DNA of 56,000 nt from Flammeovirgaceae bacterium. GTDB lineage: Bacteria > Bacteroidota > Bacteroidia > Cytophagales > Cyclobacteriaceae. This document shows, piece by piece, positions 27,922-36,058 of the stretch. Within the stretch, counting starts at the first letter, position 1, and each line of letters opens with the position of its first letter. Under the pieces are notes generated by a model, which was given only the letters and a program-made list of their open reading frames with translations, was not told the DNA's origin and searched no databases. Position numbers and translations under genes: made by a program. The DNA is taken from assembly GCA_021299455.1 (NCBI GenBank), contig JAJTGQ010000027.1, positions 1 through 56,000 on the forward strand, given 5' to 3'.

Positions 27922-30150
27922 ATGCATTTCTCAAAATACCTTCCACTGATTTTGCTTACACTAATTCAGTGTAAGTCGACAAAAAATAGTGATAAAATAG
28001 CAAACTACGTTCACCCTCTCATCGGAACCGGAGGTCACGGTCATACTTACCCCGGTGCCACGGTCCCGTTTGGTATGGTTCAGTTAGGGCCAGACAATGG
28101 AACTCAAGGCTGGGATTGGAGCAGTGGCTACCATTACAGCGATTCTGTAATTAGGGGATTTAGCCATACCCATTTGAGTGGAACGGGAATAGGCGATATG
28201 CTGGACATTAGCGTTATGCCATATACTGGGTTAATACCAGACACCTCTATAATACGAAGCAAGTTTTCGCATTTACAGGAGGAAGCCCATCCAGGATACT
28301 ATTCTGTTTTCCTGCAAGATTTTAAAGTGAAGGCCGAGTTTACAACTACAGAGAGATGTGGGTTTCATCAATATACTTTCTCTGATTCGGGAAAGGCGAT
28401 GATTAGATTTGATTTGGGTTTGGCACTGAATTGGGACAAGCCAACGGATACCTATATGAAAAAGGTAGATGACAGCACGTTTGTTGGATATCGTTTTTCA
28501 ACAGGTTGGGCTAAAGACCAAAAAGTGTACTTTGCTGTGAGGCTAAATCGACCCGCGCAATCAACCACCCTCATAGCCGATAAGATAGCAATCGCTAAAC
28601 AGGAAGCACAGGGTAAAGACGTAAAAACATGTCTATTGTTTTCCGCTCAAAGTCAAAATGTGGTGCGCATGAAAGTCGGCTTATCATCTGCAAATATTGA
28701 AGGGGCTATAAAAAGCCTGGACGAAATCAGAGGCTGGGACTTTAATGCTGTCCGAAAATCTGCAGAGGAAAAATGGGAAAAGGAACTATCGAAAATTACT
28801 ATAAAAACCCAGGATGAAAGCACGAAACGGATTTTCTATACCGCACTGTACCATACATTTTTAGCTCCTGTACTTTTCTCGGATAGCAATGGCAATTACA
28901 AGGGCACTGACGGACAAACCAAAGAATCAGCAGCCGACATGTACACCACGCATTCGCTATGGGACACATTCCGTGCAGCCAGCCCGCTGCTTACCATCAC
29001 ACAACCCGAACGTGTAGATAATATCATAAATTCATTTTTAGCTTTTTATGATCAGTATGGGTTGCTGCCAGTATGGGATATTAGTTTTAATGAGGCTAAT
29101 ACGATGACGGGGTACCATGCAATACCCGTTGTTGCAGATGCCATATTAAAAGGGCATAAGGGCTTTGATATTACAAAAGCCTACGAGGCCATGAAGAAAA
29201 GTTCAATGCAGCAAATCAGAGGCACGGATTCTTATATGCAATACGGCTATTTGCCCCACGATAAACACACTGAAAATGTAACCATTACGCTGGAGTATGC
29301 TTTTGATGACTGGTGCATTGCGGCCGTGGCCAAGCATCTTGGCTACTCCAAAGATTTCGAATATTACTCAGGCAGGGCAAAGAATTTCAAAAACCTGTTT
29401 GATCCTTCAACTGGCTTTTTCCGCCCCAAGCTGTCCGATGGAACCTGGCTTACACCATTTGACCCATTCCGATCTGAATTTGGTGTTAACCCTTACACTG
29501 AAGGAAACGCCTGGCAACATACTTTTTTCACACCTCATGATGTGGAAGGATTGTCAAGGCTTTATGGAGGGCGTCAGGCTTTGGTCGCCAAAATGGATAC
29601 GTTGTTTACGATCGATTCAAAAATAACAGGAAACGCAGTGCCTGATATTAGCGGACTCATTGGCCAATATGCACATGGCAACGAACCGAGCCATCACATA
29701 CCTTATATGTACACTTATTTGGGGCAGCCCTGGAAAACAGCAGACCGCACCCGTGAAATTATGACTACTCTTTATACCGATAAACCTGATGGCTTGTGTG
29801 GCAACGAAGATTGCGGACAAATGAGTGCTTGGTATGTCTTTAGTGCTTTGGGGTTCTATCCATGTAATCCTGCCAGCGGTGAATACATTTTGGGTAGCCC
29901 GCTAATTGATGAAGCAACCATACGTTTGCCAGGAGAAAGGAGCTTTAAAATAAAAGTGAGGAACAATTCCAAAACTAACAAGTACATACAAGAGGTTAGA
30001 CTAAATGGCAAACCCTACCCCAAAGTTTTCATTAACCACAGCGCCATATTGTCAGGCGGGATTCTTGAAGTTACCATGGGGCCTCAGCCCTCTAAAACGT
30101 GGGGAGTTTCACCAAATGATTTCCCCCGTTCAATGACGGCAAATCATTGA
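27922..30150 (+). CDS. GH92-family alpha-mannosidase lipoprotein
   Basis: The product is 742 residues from the ATG at 27922; a TTG start 12 bases earlier is unlikely. It is a lipoprotein (Cys17 in LTLIQCKS). GH92 signatures are complete: VHPLIGTGGHGHTYPGATVP, MVQLGPDNGTQGWDWSSGYHY, GFSHTHLSGTG, LWDTFRAASPLLT, the acid-bearing GNEPSHHIPYMY (Glu588 is the expected general acid) and GNEDCGQMSAWYVFSALGFYPCNP. GH92 enzymes are calcium-dependent, inverting exo-alpha-mannosidases that trim alpha-1,2/1,3/1,4/1,6-mannosides. Anchoring puts it in the periplasm or on the surface. It is transcribed away from the ROK gene and completes the locus as its mannoside-cleaving enzyme. Confidence 0.95.
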   Translation: MHFSKYLPLILLTLIQCKSTKNSDKIANYVHPLIGTGGHGHTYPGATVPFGMVQLGPDNGTQGWDWSSGYHYSDSVIRGFSHTHLSGTGIGDMLDISVMPYTGLIPDTSIIRSKFSHLQEEAHPGYYSVFLQDFKVKAEFTTTERCGFHQYTFSDSGKAMIRFDLGLALNWDKPTDTYMKKVDDSTFVGYRFSTGWAKDQKVYFAVRLNRPAQSTTLIADKIAIAKQEAQGKDVKTCLLFSAQSQNVVRMKVGLSSANIEGAIKSLDEIRGWDFNAVRKSAEEKWEKELSKITIKTQDESTKRIFYTALYHTFLAPVLFSDSNGNYKGTDGQTKESAADMYTTHSLWDTFRAASPLLTITQPERVDNIINSFLAFYDQYGLLPVWDISFNEANTMTGYHAIPVVADAILKGHKGFDITKAYEAMKKSSMQQIRGTDSYMQYGYLPHDKHTENVTITLEYAFDDWCIAAVAKHLGYSKDFEYYSGRAKNFKNLFDPSTGFFRPKLSDGTWLTPFDPFRSEFGVNPYTEGNAWQHTFFTPHDVEGLSRLYGGRQALVAKMDTLFTIDSKITGNAVPDISGLIGQYAHGNEPSHHIPYMYTYLGQPWKTADRTREIMTTLYTDKPDGLCGNEDCGQMSAWYVFSALGFYPCNPASGEYILGSPLIDEATIRLPGERSFKIKVRNNSKTNKYIQEVRLNGKPYPKVFINHSAILSGGILEVTMGPQPSKTWGVSPNDFPRSMTANH

Positions 30151-30779
30151 GATTTTATGCTTTCTGAAATATCACCTTTCATGCTGACTTCAGTTTTTAG
30201 TAAGTTGGAAATTACGTAGTCTGAAAGGGCTGCCAACTCTTTTCTCTTAACTGGTCTGCCCAATTCATAGTGTGATAGATTTAAAGTTTGAACCCAAAAA
30301 GTTTGAGTGCCAAAACCAGAATCGTATTTCTTAATCTCACGATTGTTCTTTAACCCAGATTTTGCAGTAGGCTGCAAAATCTGCCCGGAGGGCTGAAGAA
30401 AGCACAAAAAGGGCTTTTTCAGGGTTAACCTTGACCAAAATGCAATGCATTTTGCATCAACCGTAGGCAACTTTTGCTACTGCAAAATTTTGGGTTAAAC
30501 ATTGCGTTGCATTTTACAAAAAAATAGTTCAAAACGTCAGCCACGCTATCGGCTGCCGTGCCGCAGGCCTCATCTCAAAAACCGGGCTGCATGGAGGCTT
30601 GTAGAATTGGATGCTTAATCAATCAATCAATCAAACCACTTGGCTTGCAAAAGCACCTGACTTGTATCTACCGGATAATCGCCAACAAAAACGCCCGTCC
30701 GAACTAATTTTTCGTAGGCGCAAAAATTGGAGATTAGGATTGACTGGAAGGTGACGAATGGTATCTGCAAGTAAGACTT
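30151..30779. other. Palindrome-rich intergenic region with possible gene remnants
   Basis: There is no convincing intact gene in about 630 bases. It holds two tandem imperfect palindromes (30350-30428 and 30425-30498) bounded by TTAACC/GGGTTAA, a GC-rich stretch near 30541-30600 with a CAGCC/GGCTG hairpin, and a short run of four ATCA repeats (about 30618-30632). Minus-strand frames at 30147-30340 (ending SNLLKTEVSMKGDISESIKSQ in type) and 30630-30779 read like protein ends and may be remnants. The second is in frame with, and follows, the PIN gene stop. This mix is typical of sites that gain and lose small gene cassettes. Confidence 0.5.
30356..30383. repeat. Perfect 12-base hairpin in the palindromic cluster
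   Basis: CAGATTTTGCAG (30356-30367) and its exact complement (30372-30383) surround TAGG. It sits inside a larger imperfect palindrome bounded by TTAACCC (30350) and GGGTTAA (30422). GGGTTAA recurs exactly 70 bases later (30492). It could be a REP-like or cassette-recombination element. Confidence 0.65.
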
Positions 30780-31370
30780 CTACGTCACCTTCAATCTCGC
30801 AAAATCACACTTTTTGTCAACCCACTTTTTTGACATCCTTATGCCTAGTTCAATATGTGAATCAACATACGCTTTCCTAAGTTTGGATTTAGAGAATGGT
30901 CGCTCTTTATACAGAACTTGGATTAACTTATCTACATCCAAAGTAATGCGATTTAAATCCAAGATTGCTAAAATATGAAGTGTTGATAGTACCTTGATAT
31001 TTGGTTCTTTCATTTTCAAAGCAACAGTAAATCTGTGATCGTCCGATAAAATATAATTTGCGTTGACTTTCAAAAACTGTGCGACTGCTTCCGCTTCACC
31101 AGCATCGATATCTTTTACAGTTTGAATTGTGCATAAGACAATACTATCGTACCGAGTACAAAAAGAGTAAAATCCAGCATTGGGCTTTAGCTTCTCTAAA
31201 AGCCAAGCTCGTTCAGGTTTATGGCGAAGCATAAACTCGTATTCGCTTTTTACCTTAGTAGGAATATGTATCTGGAAAAAAAGATTCTTTAGAAGATTGA
31301 ATATATTAAAATCCCTAAGAATCGTTAGGTTAATCAGAGCTGTATTATCAACGACTACAACCTTTCGCAT
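30780..31370 (-). CDS. PIN-domain nuclease-like protein paired with a TIR protein
   Basis: This 196-residue protein has the PIN layout: a first acidic residue in VVVDNTALINL (Asp8), Glu43 in KSEYE, the motif DIDAGEAEAVA (Asp89, Glu92) and the end motif YILSDDHRF (Asp110/111). These make the usual metal-binding acidic cluster of PIN RNases, closest in style to the DUF3368-like group. PIN proteins are mostly RNA-cleaving toxins of VapBC systems, but no VapB-like antitoxin is adjacent. Instead it starts 7 bases after a TIR-TM gene, so the two are one operon. After its TAG stop the same frame stays open for 50 codons with protein-like sequence (VFVGDYPVDTSQVLLQAKWFD), which may mark a truncation or an unrelated remnant. 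Confidence 0.8.
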   Translation of the reverse strand: MRKVVVVDNTALINLTILRDFNIFNLLKNLFFQIHIPTKVKSEYEFMLRHKPERAWLLEKLKPNAGFYSFCTRYDSIVLCTIQTVKDIDAGEAEAVAQFLKVNANYILSDDHRFTVALKMKEPNIKVLSTLHILAILDLNRITLDVDKLIQVLYKERPFSKSKLRKAYVDSHIELGIRMSKKWVDKKCDFARLKVT

Positions 31371-31377
31371 TCAAGTT

Positions 31378-31962
31378 TTAGACGGCAACGCGCTTCAAGG
31401 ACTTCTTTGATTCCTTTAGGGGTTTTCTACGAACTACCTTTGGTTTTTTTTGTCTATTAGGAATTTCGGGGGAATCTAGTGCACTGAGAGTAAACAAAGC
31501 AATGCCAGTCAAGAGTAAACCACCTAGAACAGATAAAAATCCGTTCTCGGCATTTCGTTTTACTTGAACTTTCTTTATTTCTTCGATAATTTTTTCAACA
31601 ATTGACTCAATTCTTGAGGATCGATTTATGCCGACACAAGTGAATTTATCTTGATAGGTCTTACTTATACCAACGCTTTGATCATAGATCACTAAGATTC
31701 TCGCCTTACTTTGTAGATGAGCATAAGCGAGTGATATTTCCTCATAAACCACACGACTTAACTGCGTAGTAGAAAAGAGAATGAAGTAGTCAGCTTGAAG
31801 TATTCTGCTTTTAGTCTCCGCTGACATAATTTTGTCATTCGCTGTTCTATCTGGCAATATCATATTAAAGCCATGAACAGATCCAATAGTATGCAGCCGA
31901 ACAGCTAGCGTTTGCTCAACGTCTGAATTTGGATTGTAGGACACAAATACCGAAGACACCAT
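31378..31962 (-). CDS. TIR-like domain protein with a transmembrane helix
   Basis: The product is 194 residues from the ATG at 31962; a TTG start seven codons earlier is possible. The N-terminal 110 residues look like a TIR fold: first strand SSVFVSYNPNSD, second strand FNMILP, third strand ADYFILFST, then the TIR catalytic-type stretch SRVVYEEISLA, where Glu75 takes the position of the NADase glutamate. A single membrane helix follows (about 142-162, LSVLGGLLLTGIALFTLSAL), then a strongly basic tail of about 30 residues (12 Lys/Arg). Bacterial TIR domains commonly consume NAD+ in anti-phage defence. The gene has its own promoter-like element and is followed by the PIN gene. An MTH538/DUF1863-type TIR-like domain without NADase activity is the main alternative. 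Confidence 0.72.
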   Translation of the reverse strand: MVSSVFVSYNPNSDVEQTLAVRLHTIGSVHGFNMILPDRTANDKIMSAETKSRILQADYFILFSTTQLSRVVYEEISLAYAHLQSKARILVIYDQSVGISKTYQDKFTCVGINRSSRIESIVEKIIEEIKKVQVKRNAENGFLSVLGGLLLTGIALFTLSALDSPEIPNRQKKPKVVRRKPLKESKKSLKRVAV

Positions 31963-31980
31963 TTTTGTTACAATTGAATC

Positions 31981-31988
31981 CAAATCTA
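31981..31988 (-). promoter_or_regulatory. -7 element of the TIR-PIN operon
   Basis: TAGATTTG on the minus strand matches TAnnTTTG and lies 18 bases before the TIR ATG. No good -33 TTG is seen at the expected distance, so a regulator may be needed. Confidence 0.4.
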
Positions 31989-32010
31989 CAAATTAATTCG
32001 ATTAAGTTTA

Positions 32011-33063
32011 TTAAGTAACCCAATGCAACGTCTGGGGCTCTACCGGATTTACAAAAGGCTCGTTATTTTGTTGGGAGATTGCCCAAAGGCGTTTGATTTC
32101 ATAATACCATCTGGCTTGCAAATCAGGTTCGCCAATGAGTGACAGCGTTGGCTTCGATTTTAGCCCCTCATTGAGTTTCTTGAACACGCCCAAGTCTTGA
32201 CCGATAAATTGTTTACCTAATCTCTTTAATGGAAGCCACAGCATATTTGCTAACGCAATATCCGTATACAAAATATGGGTTAGCTCCGTTTGGTTTTCAT
32301 TTACCGGAGTGAGTATAGTTATCGAAACCACTTGGTTTTTCTCGCCCACCAAAATGTGTTCTGTACGAATGCCTGGCACTTCGAAGGTGATCTCTGTACT
32401 CGTCCCACCTTTAAGAATTCCATACCCCTTTGAGTTTCCAGATGGCTTATGTCTTACCATTTTAAAACCCCGTGCTGTGGGTTCAAATTTTTTCTCTTTC
32501 AGCTTTAGTTTTTTGGCCGATCGCCAATACCAGGATTGATGAACAAACGTAACATGTGCCGGATCGATCAACCCGATCACAGCATGGTCGATGTCGGCCG
32601 GCATCATTACCGTTTCCACATGTTTAAATTTCTGATCAACATTCAAAATCAAACTGGGAGGCGGCTCGTTGGGTACCGTGTTCGGCAGCTTTTTTTCCGG
32701 GATGTAAACCCAGATAGTGTCGTTTACCTCGGCAATCGGATATTGGAATACTTTTATTTTTGACGGGTCAAAAGTAGCATCGGGCGACATAGCAGGAATG
32801 CCGGTGCATACTCCCTCCGTATTGAACATCCAGCCATGATAACAACACTGAATGGTATTATCTTTAAACCATCCTTGTGACAGGGGCACTCCTCTGTGTG
32901 GACAATTGTCTCGCAATGCAAAAGGCTTGCCTTGGGCATCTCGGCCGAAGACAATTTTCTCCCCTAACATCTCTTTACCTACCAGTTTCCCCTTCTTTAG
33001 AAATGAGCTGTGAAAAGCAAGATACCAGAGGTTCTTGAGATAGAGTGAAGCGTCAGCAGCCAT
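32011..33063 (-). CDS. Rieske non-haem iron oxygenase
   Basis: The product is 350 residues from the ATG at 33063. The Rieske [2Fe-2S] ligands are plain: Cys54 and His56 in NCPHRGVPLSQGW, and Cys73 with His76 in CCYHGWMF. The catalytic domain shows the mononuclear iron site pattern D-x2-H-x4-H within IDPAHVTFVHQSW. This is the general layout of ring-hydroxylating or O/N-demethylating oxygenases (pheophorbide a oxygenase, vanillate demethylase and related). Such enzymes need a ferredoxin or reductase partner, which is not encoded nearby. The substrate is unknown. It is a single gene, 48 bases before the TIR-PIN promoter region on the same strand. Confidence 0.9.
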   Translation of the reverse strand: MAADASLYLKNLWYLAFHSSFLKKGKLVGKEMLGEKIVFGRDAQGKPFALRDNCPHRGVPLSQGWFKDNTIQCCYHGWMFNTEGVCTGIPAMSPDATFDPSKIKVFQYPIAEVNDTIWVYIPEKKLPNTVPNEPPPSLILNVDQKFKHVETVMMPADIDHAVIGLIDPAHVTFVHQSWYWRSAKKLKLKEKKFEPTARGFKMVRHKPSGNSKGYGILKGGTSTEITFEVPGIRTEHILVGEKNQVVSITILTPVNENQTELTHILYTDIALANMLWLPLKRLGKQFIGQDLGVFKKLNEGLKSKPTLSLIGEPDLQARWYYEIKRLWAISQQNNEPFVNPVEPQTLHWVT

Positions 33064-33294
33064 ACAATTGATTTGTCCGTAAAAGTAATGGTTTTTACTT
33101 TGTCGAAGGTGTCGCCAATTCAGTATGATCCAAACTTGGTTTGGCAAAAGAATTCAAATTGGATGGAACCTCTATTTTTTATTTGAGTTCGACCGACTTA
33201 GTGTAATTTGTCAAGTCCAAGGAATTTTCAAAATGCTAGGAAGCTATTAACCACCAAGAGTTTTTAATCCAATAAAAAACTGGTAGGTTAAAGT

Positions 33295-34074
33295 TCACTT
33301 TACTTCTAGTTGAAGCCCGACAGGGCAATGATCAGATCCATAATACTCATTGTAAATCATCGCGTCTTTTAGCCGATCTTGAAGTTTAGTACTTGTCAGG
33401 AAGTGATCAATCCTCCATCCAATATTTTTTTCGCGTCCATTAAAAATCTGATTCCAGTATGAAAATTTTACTTCATCGCGATGAAAGTGGCGAAACGTAT
33501 CCACAAATCCAGCTTCCAACAATTTGGAAAATCCATCTATCTCTTGAGCCGTATAGCCTGCTGATTTGTTATAGTTTTCCTTGGGTCGCGACAGATCAAT
33601 GGGCTGATGAGCCACATTAAAATCACCACAAGCGATAACGGGCTTTCTTTTATTTAGCCACAACAAATAATCTCTAAACGCATCATCCCACGACTGGCGA
33701 AAATCCAATCGTGCTAACTCAGATCCCGAGTTGGGTGTGTAAACCGTAACCAGAAAAAAAGTTGAAAACTCAGCCGCAATCACTCTGCCTTCTTGATCAA
33801 ATTCGTCAATCCCCATATCGTAAGACACAGAGAGAGGTTCCTCTTTCGTTAGAATAGCTGTTCCCGAATACCCTTTTCTAGCCTTTGATGAGTTCGCAAA
33901 AACATGATAATCCGGCAGCAACTCTAAGGCTGAGAGTGTTTCTTCTTTGGCTGCTTTCGTTTCTTGTAAGCAAAGTATATCTGGGCTCATCGCCTTCACA
34001 CTTGTCAGAAAATCCTTCTTCATGATAGCTCGAACACCATTGACATTCCAACTGACTAAGTGAAGCTTGCTCAT
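33295..34074 (-). CDS. xth: Exodeoxyribonuclease III / AP endonuclease
   Basis: The product is 259 residues from the ATG at 34074. ExoIII-type endonuclease/exonuclease/phosphatase motifs are complete: LVSWNVNGVRA, ILCLQETKA (metal-binding Glu), GYSGTAILTKEE, VTVYTPNSG, CGDFNVAHQPIDLSRP, WRIDHFLTS and YGSDHCPV (catalytic His). The protein removes AP sites and 3' blocking groups in base-excision repair. The start is 1 base after the nagB stop, so translation is probably coupled, although the functions are unrelated. A weak inverted repeat with A/T tracts (33250-33285) after the stop may act as a terminator. Confidence 0.95.
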   Translation of the reverse strand: MSKLHLVSWNVNGVRAIMKKDFLTSVKAMSPDILCLQETKAAKEETLSALELLPDYHVFANSSKARKGYSGTAILTKEEPLSVSYDMGIDEFDQEGRVIAAEFSTFFLVTVYTPNSGSELARLDFRQSWDDAFRDYLLWLNKRKPVIACGDFNVAHQPIDLSRPKENYNKSAGYTAQEIDGFSKLLEAGFVDTFRHFHRDEVKFSYWNQIFNGREKNIGWRIDHFLTSTKLQDRLKDAMIYNEYYGSDHCPVGLQLEVK

Positions 34075-34075
34075 G

Positions 34076-35974
34076 CTAAAAATGATAACGTACAAATGCT
34101 TCCATCGCCTCGTACTCGGCTAGTCCTAACTCATTGTAGCCCTGAGCGGTGGCATGATTGCGATCTTCAGCGCGTACCCAAAATTCGCGCTTGTCGTTGC
34201 CGGGGAATACGGCACTGTCTTTCTGTGATTGGTGCTTGAACACCGCCCTTCGTTTGCGCATGAGTTCATCTGGGCTCAACGGAACAGCCATTTCAATTTG
34301 ATCAATATCCCACTCCTGCCATGCCCCGCGATACAGCCACAAATAGCAGTCTTTCATCCACTCTTTGTTCTTGAGTTGATCTACTGCTTGAAAAATTGCA
34401 GCCAGGCAAACACGGTGTGTTCCATGTGGATCTGACAAATCTCCAGCGGCATAAATTTGGTGAGGCTTGATTTGCTCAATTAAGTCTACAATGATTTGAA
34501 TATCTTTTTCTCCGAGTGGCTTCTTTTTCACCGCACCGGTTTCGTAAAAGGGCATATCCAAGAAGTGAGCCTGAGAATCAGGAATACCTGTATAACGGCA
34601 ACCTGCTTTAGCCTCTCCCCTTCTTATCAACCCTTTAATTTTCATTACTTCTGGGCTGTCCACCTCCCCGGGTTTTTTCTCCTTAATGGCCTTGACAATC
34701 TTGTTGTAAAAGTTTGCCCCGTCCTCTTTGCTCAGCCCAAAAGAAACATCAAAGTCGCGAACGAAATCAGCAAACCGAATGGCATCATCATCGAACACAG
34801 CAATGTTTCCTGAAGTTTGATAGGCCACATGAACTTCGTGCCCCTGATCTACCAACCGAATAAATGTGCCACCCATCGATATCACATCGTCATCAGGGTG
34901 AGGGCTAAAAATAATTACTTTCTTTGGAAATGGTTTTGCACGCTCTGGGCGGTTGGAGTCGTCTGCGTTTGGCTTGCCTCCAGGCCAACCAGTGATGGTG
35001 TGCTGCAACTGGTTGAACACCTTAATATTTGCTTGGTACGCGGAGCCAAATTCCGTCAGGACGTCCCCCATCCCATGCTCCATGTAATCATGATTGGTCA
35101 ATTTTAGAATCGGCTTTTTTACGGTTTGGCACAACCAGACAATTGCCTTACGAACCAACTTATCATCCCAATCGCAACTATCTACCAACCATGGTGTATT
35201 GATGGCGGTTAGCTGAGAAGAAGCTGCGTCATCTAAAATCACCAAAGCATTTGGATGCTTCTGTAAGAATGTGGACGGGATTTGATCAGTCACCGGACCT
35301 TCGACAGCTTTCTTCACAATCGCACCTTTGCCCTCGCCCCAGGCCATCATGATTACCCGCTTGGATTGCATGATTGTACCCACGCCCATGGTGATCGCCT
35401 TTGTAGGTACATTCTCTTCTCCATAAAAATCACTTGCGGCATCGATGCGTGTTACTTGATCAAGTGTAATCAAACGGGTCGTTGACCTTTCAGAAGAACC
35501 CGGCTCATTAAATCCAATATGCCCTGTACGACCTACCCCTAATACCTGAAGGTCGATACCACCTAAGGAAGCAATCTTTGCATCGTAGGCTTTGCAAAAT
35601 TCAGCAATGCGATCCTTCGAAAGTGTTCCATCTGGAATATGAATTTGCTCCTTCGGGATATCAATTTCATTAAACAGGTGTTCATGCATAAACCGAACAT
35701 AACTTTGCAGTGAGTTGGGCAACATCGGGTAGTATTCGTCCAGATTGAATGTATATACATTTTGGAAGCTAAGTCCCTGTTTATGAAGAGATATCAATTC
35801 GGAATACACGCGTGTGGGTGTGGAGCCGGTTGCCAATCCCAACACACAGGGTTTCCCTTCCTTTTGTTTCGATCTGATTAACGTAGCAATTTCATTTGCC
35901 ACGAAAATTGAGGCTGCCTCGGATGTCTTAAAAATTTGAGTCGGAATCTTTTCAATTTCTTTCTGTGAAAGCAT
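34076..35974 (-). CDS. nagB: Glucosamine-6-phosphate deaminase fused to a PIG-L-like domain
   Basis: This 632-residue protein has two parts. Residues 1 to about 280 are NagB: VLGLATGSTPTRVYSELI, TFNLDEYYPM (catalytic Asp), VGRTGHIGFNEPGSS (catalytic His). From about 345 to the end is a PIG-L/LmbE deacetylase-like domain with the metal motif VIIFSPHPDDDVISMGG and AAGDLSDPHGTHRVC. This fusion is common in Bacteroidota, and the C-terminal domain's role is uncertain; a de-N-acetylase acting just before the deaminase would be logical. NagB converts glucosamine 6-phosphate to fructose 6-phosphate and ammonia. It is cytoplasmic and complements the GlcNAc/ManNAc epimerase of the glycan locus. Confidence 0.94.
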   Translation of the reverse strand: MLSQKEIEKIPTQIFKTSEAASIFVANEIATLIRSKQKEGKPCVLGLATGSTPTRVYSELISLHKQGLSFQNVYTFNLDEYYPMLPNSLQSYVRFMHEHLFNEIDIPKEQIHIPDGTLSKDRIAEFCKAYDAKIASLGGIDLQVLGVGRTGHIGFNEPGSSERSTTRLITLDQVTRIDAASDFYGEENVPTKAITMGVGTIMQSKRVIMMAWGEGKGAIVKKAVEGPVTDQIPSTFLQKHPNALVILDDAASSQLTAINTPWLVDSCDWDDKLVRKAIVWLCQTVKKPILKLTNHDYMEHGMGDVLTEFGSAYQANIKVFNQLQHTITGWPGGKPNADDSNRPERAKPFPKKVIIFSPHPDDDVISMGGTFIRLVDQGHEVHVAYQTSGNIAVFDDDAIRFADFVRDFDVSFGLSKEDGANFYNKIVKAIKEKKPGEVDSPEVMKIKGLIRRGEAKAGCRYTGIPDSQAHFLDMPFYETGAVKKKPLGEKDIQIIVDLIEQIKPHQIYAAGDLSDPHGTHRVCLAAIFQAVDQLKNKEWMKDCYLWLYRGAWQEWDIDQIEMAVPLSPDELMRKRRAVFKHQSQKDSAVFPGNDKREFWVRAEDRNHATAQGYNELGLAEYEAMEAFVRYHF

Positions 35975-36008
35975 AGTTTCGCGTTTAATTTAGAAGCCTA
36001 AAAATAGA

Positions 36009-36016
36009 TACTTTTG
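36009..36016 (+). promoter_or_regulatory. -7 promoter element of the GSCFA-menE operon
   Basis: TACTTTTG matches TAnnTTTG, 42 bases before the GSCFA ATG at 36059. The -33 region has only a TTTA match. Confidence 0.4.
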
Positions 36017-36058
36017 TTTGTAAACGAATTGCCGTTTGCAAAAAAATCTGTGGCTGCG

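Noticed and set aside
30144-30470. 108-codon minus-strand open frame after GH92
   Set aside because: The first half runs through palindromic DNA and the whole matches no family I know. Only the last 50 codons look protein-like, so I list it as a possible remnant and not a gene.
30616-30636. Possible CRISPR or microsatellite (ATCA repeats)
   Set aside because: Only four tetramers and no spacers; noted as a slip-prone run only. No CRISPR array was seen anywhere in the window.
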